From CAZQRP01 sp964596125 (lineage in GTDB: Bacteria; Chloroflexota; Dehalococcoidia; GIF9; UBA5629), in contig CAZQRP010000032.1 of assembly GCA_964596125.1 (NCBI GenBank), positions 1 to 29,995 on the forward strand: a stretch of 29,995 bases of DNA, written 5' to 3'. This document shows positions 14,872 to 23,138 of the stretch, piece by piece. Every line of letters starts with the position of its first letter. Within the stretch, counting starts at the first letter, position 1. The notes beneath the pieces were generated by a model, which saw only the letters and a list, made by a program, of their open reading frames with translations, searched no databases and was not told where the DNA came from. Both the position numbers and the translations under genes were made by a program.

Positions 14872-15799
14872 GATTCTCAAACCTGTCCGAATCAGTAACA
14901 CCACGCTGATTATACCTATACTGAAATTCATTCAAGTATTGAGGTAAATATTTCCTGTTTACGTGGTGGAAGATACCATATAAACCACGTTTCAATAAAC
15001 TCCAGTAATTCTCAATTCCCTGAATATGAATATCACCATCAACATAGGTTAATTCATGATTAATTACATCGTGCTTAACGTGTTGCTTTATATGTTTATA
15101 TGCTTTGTTACCATCTGTAACTAACCTGGCATTTTTAAGGTCTAGGTTCTTTCTTAGGATAGTCCCCATCGTATTAGCATTGACTTCTGGGACTGTCATG
15201 GTTCTAGCCTTACCACTGCGTTCTAGTATGCCGAATACCGCAGCCTTGTCCATTCTTGGATGATGCGGAAACTTCGGTTTGGGTCTGAGCCCCATCTGAA
15301 TTTCATCCTTGATACGTTCTTTCCAGACATAATGACCACGACTTTTACCATCAATATAAGTTTCGTCTGCCTCAACTGTACCAGTAAGCAGACTAAATTG
15401 TCCTTTATCTCGCATGGCCTCACGGATTCTATGAGCCATAAACCAAGCTGATTTATATGTAATATCTAGGGTGCGATGTAACTGGTGTGCACTAATACCT
15501 TTTTTAGATGCACACATGAGAAATATTGCAGCAAACCATTTATTAAGTGGAATATGGCTATCTTCAAAGATAGTGCCAATTGTAGCTGTGTATTGCTTCC
15601 CACACTTGCGACATTTGTAGAGTTTTTGTACTTTATTTTTAGTCTTTGTTTTCCGTTCTAAAGTATATGGATTATTAGCGTTGCATTTTGGGCAATAAGC
15701 ACCATTAGGCCAACGTTTACTTTCCAGATATTCACGGCATTGTTCATCCGACCACCTGAGTACCTTTTGAAATGTTACATCGCTTGTATTCATTTTCAT
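14861..15799 (-). CDS. IS1595-family (ISXO2-like) transposase
   Basis: A 312-residue DDE-type transposase. The N-terminal zinc ribbon uses C36-x2-C39 and C63-x2-C66. The ISXO2-like catalytic domain has D145 in VEADETYIDG, D229 in LVTDGNKAY and E263 in GIENYWSLLKR. Length and motif order are normal and no frameshift is visible, so the enzyme is probably active. Two starts are possible: ATG 15799 and ATG 15793. AAGGTGGAG upstream is better spaced for the second. Transcription comes from a perfect-consensus promoter whose -35 lies in the right terminal repeat. The gene reads inward from the right end toward the passenger genes. Confidence 0.95.
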   Translation of the reverse strand: MKMNTSDVTFQKVLRWSDEQCREYLESKRWPNGAYCPKCNANNPYTLERKTKTKNKVQKLYKCRKCGKQYTATIGTIFEDSHIPLNKWFAAIFLMCASKKGISAHQLHRTLDITYKSAWFMAHRIREAMRDKGQFSLLTGTVEADETYIDGKSRGHYVWKERIKDEIQMGLRPKPKFPHHPRMDKAAVFGILERSGKARTMTVPEVNANTMGTILRKNLDLKNARLVTDGNKAYKHIKQHVKHDVINHELTYVDGDIHIQGIENYWSLLKRGLYGIFHHVNRKYLPQYLNEFQYRYNQRGVTDSDRFENLMT

Positions 15800-15822
15800 T
15801 ACTCCACCTTTGATACAAGCTT

Positions 15823-15851
15823 ATTATAACACAAATGTTTTGGTGTGTCAA
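15823..15851 (-). promoter_or_regulatory. Consensus transposase promoter partly inside the right terminal repeat
   Basis: On the minus strand TTGACA (plus 15846-15851) is followed by 17 bp and TATAAT (plus 15823-15828), the ideal sigma70 arrangement. The -35 belongs to the conserved part of the terminal repeat, so transposase binding to the end would also block its own transcription. Confidence 0.8.
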
Positions 15852-15864
15852 GTACCTAATTGCC
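15839..15864 (-). repeat. Right terminal inverted repeat
   Basis: Read inward on the minus strand it begins GGCAATTA and ends TTGACACACCAAA. It matches the left repeat at 21 of 26 positions. The outer edge abuts the ACCATGTC target copy. Confidence 0.85.
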
Positions 15865-15872
15865 ACCATGTC
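15865..15872. repeat. Right target-site duplication (imperfect)
   Basis: ACCATGTC, one mismatch from the left copy AGCATGTC at 12596-12603. The difference may reflect mutation since insertion. Confidence 0.65.
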
Positions 15873-15938
15873 TCAATGTTTAGGGGTGAAGAAATCATAT
15901 GTGCCAAGCCAATCTTGATTGTACTGTATATGTCGTGG

Positions 15939-16988
15939 CTACCTTTGTGGCTCGATAATTACCTTGATGGAATTCTGGGCATTCATGACAAGCTGGAAAC
16001 CCAGGCCTGTCTCCTCCAGGCTCAGACGATGAGTAATCATCTGGCGTATGCTAACGGTGCCAGCGCCAATGAGATCAAGAGCTGTTTGGTAATCAGCGGG
16101 ACTGCCCGCATACGAGGTGGTTAGAGTTACATCGTTACGCCAGAAAAGCTCGTTGAGTGAAATCGGGATAGTTACACCGGGGTCTGTTGGAGCAAACAAC
16201 AGAATGGTCCCACCACGGTCTACTGACTTTAACGCCTGAGCAATCGCAGTTGCCGCACCGGTGGCAACTACCACCAGGTCGGCCAGGCGACCTTGATTAG
16301 CCTGGCGCAGCCGGTCAGGTACGTCTTCGCTGCCATGAATAGTAGCGTCAGCCCCGAACTGTTGTGCTGCCTTCAGACGGTACTCATTTATGTCCGTGGC
16401 TATCACTCGACTCGCCCCCATAGTCCGGGCTAGCATGGTATGAAGCAGCCCAGCAATGCCGCTCCCGATTACGAGCACGGTATCGCCCGGCTTCAATCCT
16501 GCCAGCCTTTGTCCACGCAGGACGCAGGCTAGCGGTTCAACAAAGGTTGCTTCTTCATACGATACCTGGTCGGGCATGAGGAATACACCGCGGTCAACAT
16601 TGATGCTTGGCAAGCGAACATATTCAGCAAACCCACCCGGGTCGAAATTCGTCCGACGCAGGGTATCGCAAACGGTGTGGTGACCACTCAGGCAGTAATG
16701 ACAGGTGTTGCAGGGGATGTGGTGAGCGACGGATACATTCTCACCTGCCTTGTAGCGCTCCACTCCTCCTCCGACTATTTCAATCTGCCCGGCAATCTCA
16801 TGACCCAGCACAAGGGGCGCCCGGTCGAGCCGATACCACTCCATGACGTCACTGCCGCAGATACCACTGGCCTCTACCCGCACCAGCAACTCACCGGGAC
16901 CAATTTGTGGAACAGGCACCTCCTCGATCCGCACATCCCGGTTGTTATACCAATAGGCAACGCGCATCCTGCGACCGGTGCCTGTCAT
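15939..16988 (-). CDS. Zn-dependent alcohol/polyol dehydrogenase (MDR superfamily)
   Basis: A 349-residue medium-chain dehydrogenase of the sorbitol/threonine-dehydrogenase type. Catalytic zinc ligands are C44 (ICGSD) and H63/E64 (GHE). The structural-zinc lobe has C93, C96, C99 and C107. The Rossmann motif GSGIAG is followed about 20 residues later by an acidic residue (ATDINE), which suggests NAD rather than NADP. The start overlaps the aldolase stop upstream by 4 bp (ATGA) and has a good AAAGGAG, so the two are translationally coupled. It would oxidise a sugar alcohol or hydroxy-sugar phosphate feeding the aldolase. The C-terminus appears intact; the mobile element inserted 74 bp downstream of the stop codon. 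Confidence 0.92.
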   Translation of the reverse strand: MTGTGRRMRVAYWYNNRDVRIEEVPVPQIGPGELLVRVEASGICGSDVMEWYRLDRAPLVLGHEIAGQIEIVGGGVERYKAGENVSVAHHIPCNTCHYCLSGHHTVCDTLRRTNFDPGGFAEYVRLPSINVDRGVFLMPDQVSYEEATFVEPLACVLRGQRLAGLKPGDTVLVIGSGIAGLLHTMLARTMGASRVIATDINEYRLKAAQQFGADATIHGSEDVPDRLRQANQGRLADLVVVATGAATAIAQALKSVDRGGTILLFAPTDPGVTIPISLNELFWRNDVTLTTSYAGSPADYQTALDLIGAGTVSIRQMITHRLSLEETGLGFQLVMNAQNSIKVIIEPQR

Positions 16989-17788
16989 GACTCCTTTACC
17001 GTTGCCTCCTTTTCACAATTGAACGTCTCCAGAGCCTCTTTTGGGGTCGCATTCTGGTGAACAATAGCGCGTATCGCTTTAATCATTGCCACCGGGAAAT
17101 CATTCTGCCAGATGTTCCTTCCTAGATTCACCCCGATAGCACCCTTACCCATGCCGTCGTAGATAAAGTCAAAAACCTCAAGCTCAGTATCGACCTGAGG
17201 GCCACCTGCCATAATCACCGGGGAAGGACAGCCCGTTGCTACTTTATCGAAGTTCTCACACCAGTAGGTTTTTACCACACGCGCTCCCAGCTCGGCCGCA
17301 ATGCGACAGGACAAAGCAAGGTAGCGAGCGTCTCGTTTTTCAAGCTCCTTGCCCACAGCAGTAACTGCCATCACTGGTATACCGTACTTTTCTCCCTCGT
17401 CGACAAGTTTTGATAGATTTAACAGCGACTCTTTTTCATAGTCACTGCCAACAAAGATAGAAATACCCAGAGCCGAAGCGTTCAAGCGGATTGCCTCTTC
17501 CATGGAAGTGGTAATTCCTTCATTAGCCAGGTCTTTCCCTACCATGCTGGTGCCGCCTGAGACTCTGAGAATGACCGGTCTGGTGTTATCGGGGTCAACA
17601 CATGAGCGCAACACCCCCCTGGTAATGAAGATTGCATCAGCGTAAGGCAGGAGTGGCTCGATAGTTCTACGGGGTTCCTCCAATCTTCTGGTTGGACCCT
17701 GAAAATATCCGTGATCTACCGGCAAGAACAGAGCATGTCCATCCGGTTGAACTAGTTGTGCCATACGGTTTGCCATTCCCCATTCCAT
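16985..17788 (-). CDS. LsrF-like class I aldolase/thiolase (DeoC/FbaB superfamily)
   Basis: A 267-residue TIM-barrel protein of the DeoC/LacD/FbaB group. It shares the characteristic LsrF stretches: WGMANR, VDHGYFQGPT (24-33), TRGVLRS and RPVILRVSG. The Schiff-base lysine is predicted at K173 in VVKTY, the place of the LsrF lysine. LsrF acts on phosphorylated autoinducer-2 breakdown products, but no lsrK/R/ACDB-type genes are here, so a different ketose phosphate is likely. GGAGG at 17797-17801 (plus coordinates of the complement) is well spaced. It is first in the unit, coupled to the dehydrogenase by a 4-bp overlap. Function is assigned by family resemblance. Confidence 0.85.
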   Translation of the reverse strand: MEWGMANRMAQLVQPDGHALFLPVDHGYFQGPTRRLEEPRRTIEPLLPYADAIFITRGVLRSCVDPDNTRPVILRVSGGTSMVGKDLANEGITTSMEEAIRLNASALGISIFVGSDYEKESLLNLSKLVDEGEKYGIPVMAVTAVGKELEKRDARYLALSCRIAAELGARVVKTYWCENFDKVATGCPSPVIMAGGPQVDTELEVFDFIYDGMGKGAIGVNLGRNIWQNDFPVAMIKAIRAIVHQNATPKEALETFNCEKEATVKES

Positions 17789-17983
17789 ATAACTAACCTC
17801 CTTCTGACTTTGTAGTTTGTTGCCTGGTTGTAACGCCCACTCGGATTAACTATTATACTACAATACACAGATTGACTTGTATGTGCTAGATTGCAAATCG
17901 TCAACAACAATGGCACAGATTAGAGGCATACACTAAAGAACACTTAGCAGCCTGGCAAATTTTCCCAACCAGATAAAGTAATA

Positions 17984-18355
17984 GTGAGCAAGGAGCCTGA
18001 AGTGTTCGAAGAAGCATCAAGTGTCATTGCTGAAGCAAAATCAAAGACCGAGCAAACGAGGGGCTTTATCAAAGGGGTCAGGCGCATCACCAGGCGTAAA
18101 TATACCCCGGAAGAGAAGATCCGTATCGTTCCGGAGGGATTCCGGTACGAGGTAACAATCCGAGACTTGTGCCGTCGCGAAGGCATCAAGCCGAACATGT
18201 ATCATGCCTGGCTGAGAGATTTTATGGAAGCGTGCAAGACTAGGCTGACCCGTGATACCATACGTGACGCTACCAGGGATGAAGTAGCTAATCTCAAGAT
18301 CGAACAAAAGAAAGATTCCAGATCACTAGGCAAAATAAACAAGAGACTAAAATAA
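17984..18355 (+). pseudogene. Degenerate IS3-type transposase orfA remnant
   Basis: A 123-codon frame opening at GTG carries an HTH region of IS3-type OrfA (RRKYTPEEKIRIV... RDLCRREGIKPNMYHAWL, residues about 37-75). The C-terminus loses the leucine-zipper-like heptads expected of OrfA and degenerates into a Lys/Arg-rich tail (SLGKINKRLK). No orfB (DDE domain) follows and no intact ends were found. It is therefore a fragment of a dead IS. The stop codon lies 12 bp before the nitroreductase start, so the decayed element now forms the 5' neighbourhood of that gene. Domestication as a DNA-binding protein is possible but unsupported. Confidence 0.7.
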
Positions 18356-18367
18356 AGGAGGACTACA

Positions 18368-19081
18368 TTGGACTATGACAGTTTCCTCGAATTGGTCAAA
18401 AAGAGAAGGAGCGTTCGCAGATTTAAGAACGAACCAATACCACGAGTTACTATAGAAAGGATACTGGAAGCATCACGGTATGCGCCCTCTGCCGGGAATA
18501 CCCAGCCATGGGAATTTATAATCGTGGAAGACCCCACAACCAAGAAGAGCATTTCAAAAAATATCGGGCTGAAAATTAAAACACAGACGGAAAAAGATCA
18601 GACCCTACATCCGAATGCAGCCGTCCAACCCCATCTGTTTACCGCACCGGTTCTTATTGTAGTCTGTGGTGACCCGCGATTGCGCGATGCCTATCCTGCA
18701 TGGAAGGACAGAAACCTCCTTTTTCATCAAAGCCTGTCCAACTGCATCTATGCCATGCAACTGGCGGCAGCATGCTTTGGCCTGGCTACGGCCTGGGCGA
18801 CGATACAAAGCGGGCCGACCGAGATAGAAGTCAAGAAGTTGCTGGGAATTCCTGATATATATTCAGTAGACCATATTGTGCCATTAGGATATCCCGACGA
18901 AGAGCAAGAAAACAGGCCACCGGGGCTTCGCATTGTAACAGAGAGAGCTCGTTTTCGAAGAGAGCTGAAAGATATAATCCATTATGAACATTACGACATG
19001 GGAAAACTCAGATCAGATGCAGAGATAAAAGACTTTATCTGGAACCACAGCGTCACCCGAGTTCCCCATTCCCATGTGTAA
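18368..19081 (+). CDS. Nitroreductase-family FMN oxidoreductase
   Basis: A 237-residue flavoprotein of the NfsB/FRase fold. The N-terminal RRSVRRF (residues about 13-19) contacts the FMN phosphate, and SRYAPSAGNTQPWEF (35-49) is the family signature. A middle GLATAW and a C-terminal PLGYPDEE segment complete the fold. The start is TTG at 18368, fixed by an AAAGGAGG directly upstream that overlaps the end of the IS remnant. Such enzymes reduce nitro compounds, quinones or other electron-poor substrates with NAD(P)H. The 172-bp gap to the hydroxylase operon (convergent) holds no gene. Confidence 0.88.
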   Translation: MDYDSFLELVKKRRSVRRFKNEPIPRVTIERILEASRYAPSAGNTQPWEFIIVEDPTTKKSISKNIGLKIKTQTEKDQTLHPNAAVQPHLFTAPVLIVVCGDPRLRDAYPAWKDRNLLFHQSLSNCIYAMQLAAACFGLATAWATIQSGPTEIEVKKLLGIPDIYSVDHIVPLGYPDEEQENRPPGLRIVTERARFRRELKDIIHYEHYDMGKLRSDAEIKDFIWNHSVTRVPHSHV

Positions 19082-19253
19082 CCTATGTATAGAGTATATA
19101 ATCAGTACCCATCTCAAGTTGGTCCGTGTGAGTCTAGACGCATTAGATGTTTTACTATACATCAACAATGGGAAACAGCGGATTTTTAAAGCGTTTACCG
19201 GTGAGTAAAGCTGCCGTAAAACAGGACCACTGTAGACCTATTGAAACGGCAGG

Positions 19254-19718
19254 CTACAGCTTCTCAGATGCAGCCAGTATAGCATCAACGATCTTGGTAT
19301 AGCCGGTGCAGCGGCAGAGGTTGCCGGCCAGAGCACTCCGGACCTCAGCCTCGGTCGGTCTCGGATTCTCATCCAAAAGCGCCTTGGCAGAGAGAATCAT
19401 TCCCGGTGTGCAAAAGCCACACTGGATAGCGCCATGGTCAATGAACGCCTGTTGAAGGGGGTGGAGTTCCCCGTTCCTGGACAGCCCCTCGATAGTAAGT
19501 ATCTCCTTATTCTGTGATTCAACTGCCAACATCAGACAGGATATCACCGGCTTTCCATCGACAATAACGGTGCAGGCACCGCAGTCACCGGTGCCACAGG
19601 CCTCCTTGGCACCTGTAAGCCCGAGGTTGTCCCTGAGCACTTCCAGTAATGTCCGGTGCGGTTCGACCGCCACTTCATACAGTTCACCGTTTACATGAAG
19701 CTCTATTAGTTGTTTCAC
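19254..19718 (-). CDS. Molybdenum hydroxylase small subunit, two [2Fe-2S] clusters (XdhC/CoxS type)
   Basis: A 154-residue electron-transfer subunit of the xanthine dehydrogenase/CO dehydrogenase/hydroxybenzoyl-CoA reductase family. The plant-ferredoxin-type cluster uses C41, C46, C49 and C61 (CGTGDCGAC). The second cluster uses C100, C103, C135 and C137 (QCGFCTPG, LCRCTGY). The start is GTG at 19718 after AGAGAGG. It is the last gene of the leftward operon, 100 bp after the Mo subunit, and passes electrons from the molybdopterin centre to FAD in the medium subunit. Confidence 0.95.
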   Translation of the reverse strand: MKQLIELHVNGELYEVAVEPHRTLLEVLRDNLGLTGAKEACGTGDCGACTVIVDGKPVISCLMLAVESQNKEILTIEGLSRNGELHPLQQAFIDHGAIQCGFCTPGMILSAKALLDENPRPTEAEVRSALAGNLCRCTGYTKIVDAILAASEKL

Positions 19719-19818
19719 GATAGACTACCTCTCTATGTACCGTTTTATCGCTCCACCACGTCCAAAACATACCTTCAGAGCGGCTATGCCTTCCGGTAAT
19801 GATACCAACAACCAACTA

Positions 19819-22209
19819 TCAATGCCGTTCTAAGCCCTTCTCCCCCTTTTCTTTCACGGCGTCAAGGACCTTCTCCGGGACCATGGGCAGGCTGTAAATT
19901 TGAGCGCCGATGGCATTACAGACGGCATTGGCTATAGCCGCAATGACAGCGCCGCGGGCTGTCTCTCCAACCTCCTTGGCTCCATACGGACCCTTCGGCT
20001 CATTGCTCTGGACACTGATCGTCTCAATCGGGGGAATATCGAGTGAGCCGGGTATTTTGTAATCACTGAGGGTCTGGGTTATCACGCGTCCCTCCCGGTT
20101 AATAGCCTCCTCGAACAGCACATCGCCTATTGCCATTACCGCCTGGCTCTCAAGTTGACCTTCCACACTCAGCGGATTAATATCGAAACCGCAATCATCG
20201 GCCACTGTCAGCTTTAAAATTTTCACCCTACCGGTCTGTTTATTGACTTCAACTTCGGCAAGCGCAGTGGCAAAGCCATAGGCATCGGTAAACCGCCCGC
20301 CACCCGAAGACACGGCCGTCGTCCCCCTGACAATGCCACCCCAGAACTGGGCTTCAGGCACTGCTTTACAGTAGCCCTTCCCGATTATAGAGTCTCCGCC
20401 GTGTAGTTGAACACCGTACTTATACATCTCAGCAAAAGATACGCCTTTGTCCGGGTCGGTCTTACTGTAAATGCGACCACTGTTGACATCCAGGTCCCCG
20501 ACTTTTTCTTTGAGCGCCTCTGCCGCAAAAGCTAACAACTGCTGCCTGGCATCGGCAGCGGCCCTCCTGACCGCCTCACCTGAAACATAAATACCGGCAC
20601 TCAGCCAGTTGCCGATATCATACGGACACAGCTCGGAATCGCCGGAGACTAAAACGATATCATCCATAGTAACGCCAAGTCCTTCAGCAGCTATCTGGCA
20701 CATCGCCGTATCTGCACCTTCCCCGAACTCTGTCTGGCCGGTATAAAGGGTAACAGTACCATCGGGATTAAGCTTGACGGTGGCGGCACTGCCGAACGGG
20801 TAGTTATGAGCACCGCTGAACATACCAGCAGTGCTGATACCCATGCCATGACCGTCCGGCAGCTTACTCAGTCGCTTCCAACCTCCTGCCTCAGCCACAC
20901 GCTTCAGGCATTCCGGAAGACCGTAGCTGTCCAGCCGGTCCCCGTTGGGCAAAACGTCACCCAATTTCCTGAGATTCTTCAGTCTCAGCTCCAACTGGTC
21001 GATACCCAGATGATCGGCTATCCTGTCCAGTTGAGCTTCAACGGCAAAGCTGACCTGCTGCAGCCCGTGTCCACGTTTGGGACAGGTGATGACTTTGTTG
21101 GTATATACCCCAACCCCCTCGTGTTTCACGTTCGGTATGTCATATATGGCATGTCGAAATACATGGGCAAGGTACAGGGCTGTCGGAGAGCTGCTCCGGT
21201 AGGCACCAACATCATCAATGATGTTCAATTGCTGTGCCATTATCCTGCCATCTTTTTTAACACCGGTCGTGACATCGATGATCATCCGGCGACTCTGCGG
21301 GCATGCAGTCAGCACCTCTTCCCGCGACAGGACTATCTTAACCGGCTTCTGCGTCTTCCTGGAGAGAAAGGCAGCCAGGAATTCATAAGGAAACATGCTG
21401 ATTTTGCCACCAAAAGCGCCGCCCACATACGTTTTATGCACCCTCACCTTACCGATGGGAATTCCCAATGTCTTGGCAAGCCAGTAGCGCTTATGCTCAT
21501 AGCCCATATGGGTAAGCCATACGTCCAGCTTTCCTGATGAATCAAAGCTGGCTAAGGCGATATGGGTTTCCAGAGCAACGTGAGATGTTGCCGGAATTAT
21601 GAACCGCTCCTGCCTCACATAGTCCGAGTCGTTGAATCCCTGCTCAACGTCACCGATGATCGTTGAAACCGTATTGGAAATGTTGTTAACCACCTCATAC
21701 GTCCTGGCTTTTCGCGGTACCCCGAAGTCTTCCCAGGCCGTAGTCGTGGTAGGCACAATCCTGTCATGGACCCGAGGGGCACCATCCTTCATCGCTTCCT
21801 CCGGATCGAACACGGCAGGCAGTTCTTGGTATTCTACGGTAATCAAGCCCAGAGCCTCTTCGGCAATATCCTTACTGATGGCAGCTACCGCAGCTACCTC
21901 TTCACCGATATAGCGTACCTTGTCTACCGCCAGCGGGCACTGGTCAGCAGGATAACGGGGGGTATCGAGGAAGGAAAACCTGACAACGCCAACATCCTTA
22001 CCGGTAATTACCGACTTGACACCCGGCAGCGCTTTCGCCCTGCTGGTGTCGATAGCAACGATTCTGGCATGCGGATAGGGACTCCTGAGAATTTTCCCGT
22101 GCAGCATCCCCGGCAATACAAAGTCACCGGTAAACTTTGCCTCACCGGTAGCCTTTACTCTGCCATCAATTCTGGGCAGTGGCTTGCCGACTACTGAATA
22201 TTGACCCAT
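19819..22209 (-). CDS. Molybdenum hydroxylase large (molybdopterin-binding) subunit
   Basis: Catalytic subunit of an XDH-superfamily hydroxylase: 796 residues from ATG 22209, which has AAGGGAGA correctly placed. An in-frame TTG at 22233 would add eight residues but has no such site. It begins VGKPLPRIDGRVKATGEA, the usual a/b-hammerhead start, and carries GGAFGGK (Mo cofactor loop). The catalytic glutamate is in GAKEVGE (about residue 749). The CO-dehydrogenase loop AYRCSFR is absent; the corresponding segment reads PKRGHGLQQ, so CO oxidation is unlikely. Substrate class would be an aromatic, N-heterocyclic or CoA-linked compound. It sits 29 bp downstream of the FAD subunit gene. Confidence 0.93.
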   Translation of the reverse strand: MGQYSVVGKPLPRIDGRVKATGEAKFTGDFVLPGMLHGKILRSPYPHARIVAIDTSRAKALPGVKSVITGKDVGVVRFSFLDTPRYPADQCPLAVDKVRYIGEEVAAVAAISKDIAEEALGLITVEYQELPAVFDPEEAMKDGAPRVHDRIVPTTTTAWEDFGVPRKARTYEVVNNISNTVSTIIGDVEQGFNDSDYVRQERFIIPATSHVALETHIALASFDSSGKLDVWLTHMGYEHKRYWLAKTLGIPIGKVRVHKTYVGGAFGGKISMFPYEFLAAFLSRKTQKPVKIVLSREEVLTACPQSRRMIIDVTTGVKKDGRIMAQQLNIIDDVGAYRSSSPTALYLAHVFRHAIYDIPNVKHEGVGVYTNKVITCPKRGHGLQQVSFAVEAQLDRIADHLGIDQLELRLKNLRKLGDVLPNGDRLDSYGLPECLKRVAEAGGWKRLSKLPDGHGMGISTAGMFSGAHNYPFGSAATVKLNPDGTVTLYTGQTEFGEGADTAMCQIAAEGLGVTMDDIVLVSGDSELCPYDIGNWLSAGIYVSGEAVRRAAADARQQLLAFAAEALKEKVGDLDVNSGRIYSKTDPDKGVSFAEMYKYGVQLHGGDSIIGKGYCKAVPEAQFWGGIVRGTTAVSSGGGRFTDAYGFATALAEVEVNKQTGRVKILKLTVADDCGFDINPLSVEGQLESQAVMAIGDVLFEEAINREGRVITQTLSDYKIPGSLDIPPIETISVQSNEPKGPYGAKEVGETARGAVIAAIANAVCNAIGAQIYSLPMVPEKVLDAVKEKGEKGLERH

Positions 22210-22238
22210 AGTATCTCCCTTAATGCCTGACAATACTA

Positions 22239-23138
22239 TTAACGCTGTTTTATCCTTGACCAGACTTCAGTTATTGTCCGGGCAACCAGCAGCGCTGTCA
22301 TTTCTCTGCGGTACCCGGCCCGTGAGCGCGGCTTAATCTCCCGGGCGGCAGTCCGGCCAGCTTGCTCTACTCTTGTCGCCTCGAACCGTTTCCCGACGAG
22401 TAAGGCTTCCGCCTGTCTGGCACGGAGCGGCGTAGGAGCAACAGAGCATAACGCTATCTTTATATCCTGACATACATCGTCTTTGCCGGGGTCCCGTGTC
22501 ATGTGCACAGCAACTCCCACCAGCGTCTCGTCGACCGCAGTCCATTTTGTCAGCCATTCGTAGCGGCCGGCACTCATTGGCGGTGGAGTCGGTATCCGGA
22601 TTTCAGTGAGCAGCTCCCCCCTGTTGATAGCTGTTTGAAACGGGGCTACGAAAAACTCTTCTACCGGCACTATTCTCTCCCCGTCAGGACCAACCAGTTT
22701 CAGACTGGCATCGAGGACAAGCAGGGCCGGGACAGAGTCCTGTGACGGGCCCGCCGTACAGATATTACCACCGATAGTACCCATATTCCTGACCTGCGGC
22801 GTGCCGATCTTATTGCAGGATTCAGCCAACGGTCCGAACTTCTCTTTCACAATGGTTGAACTGGCTATTGAATGAAGCCTGGCAAGGGCGCCGATCTTTA
22901 GTCCACCTTGCTGGTTGTAGTCAATATAGTCCAGGTCCGGGATATTCTTGATATCAATTACGCATCGGGGACTAATCCGTCTCTTCTTGACCAGGACCAG
23001 CAGGTCTGTGCCACCGGCAATGACGACTGCTCTATCCTGGTATTCGGTCAACAAACGGCAGGCGTCCCCAATGGTCTTCACTTCCCGGTGTTCAAACTGC
23101 GGGAGCGACAGCAGATACCCTAAGTCAGAAACAGCCAT
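22239..23138 (-). CDS. Molybdenum hydroxylase FAD-binding medium subunit
   Basis: A 299-residue FAD-binding subunit of the XdhB/CoxM type. The FAD pyrophosphate loop is AGGTDLLV (41-48) and the second FAD signature is TIGGNICTAGPSQD (121-134). The extra [4Fe-4S]-bearing insertion known from 4-hydroxybenzoyl-CoA reductase HcrB is not evident, which argues against that enzyme. The ATG at 23138 has AAGGAG eight bases upstream. It is the first gene of the operon FAD - Mo - FeS and faces the divergent TRAP transporter across a 704-bp gap. Confidence 0.93.
   Translation of the reverse strand: MAVSDLGYLLSLPQFEHREVKTIGDACRLLTEYQDRAVVIAGGTDLLVLVKKRRISPRCVIDIKNIPDLDYIDYNQQGGLKIGALARLHSIASSTIVKEKFGPLAESCNKIGTPQVRNMGTIGGNICTAGPSQDSVPALLVLDASLKLVGPDGERIVPVEEFFVAPFQTAINRGELLTEIRIPTPPPMSAGRYEWLTKWTAVDETLVGVAVHMTRDPGKDDVCQDIKIALCSVAPTPLRARQAEALLVGKRFEATRVEQAGRTAAREIKPRSRAGYRREMTALLVARTITEVWSRIKQR

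Larger units (their letters stand above)
12604..15864 (-). mobile_element. IS1595/ISXO2-type transposable element with passenger genes (3261 bp)
   Basis: Bounded by imperfect inverted repeats (12604-12629 and 15839-15864) and an 8-bp near-duplicate (AGCATGTC/ACCATGTC). Inside are one minus-strand ISXO2-type transposase (14861-15799), a MerR-HTH/DUF433 gene, a DUF5615-like PIN-fold gene, a NYN-domain gene and a plus-strand 50-residue ORF. The leftmost coding end (12654) lies 25 bp inside the left repeat, so the element is packed from end to end. Its DNA is visibly more AT-rich than the flanking sugar-metabolism genes, suggesting recent transfer. Simple IS1595-family elements are about 0.7-1.2 kb; longer members with passenger genes are known, but the toxin-like content here is notable. 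The transposase keeps its catalytic residues, so mobility is plausible. Confidence 0.85.

Noticed and set aside
16985..17788. Autoinducer-2 (lsr) catabolic locus
   Set aside because: The aldolase resembles LsrF, but no LsrK-like kinase, LsrR regulator or Lsr ABC transporter is present.
19211..19252. CTGCCGT/ACGGCAG dyad as terminator between nitroreductase and hydroxylase operon
   Set aside because: The loop is 28 bases and there is no T-run on either strand, so a terminator is not supported.
20806..21537. 243-codon plus-strand frame inside the Mo subunit gene
   Set aside because: It lies fully inside a well-supported gene on the opposite strand, has no recognisable domain, and is explained by high-GC antisense openness.
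19819..22209. Aerobic CO dehydrogenase (CoxL)
   Set aside because: The AYRCSFR loop that holds the Cu-binding cysteine is absent; the local sequence is PKRGHG.
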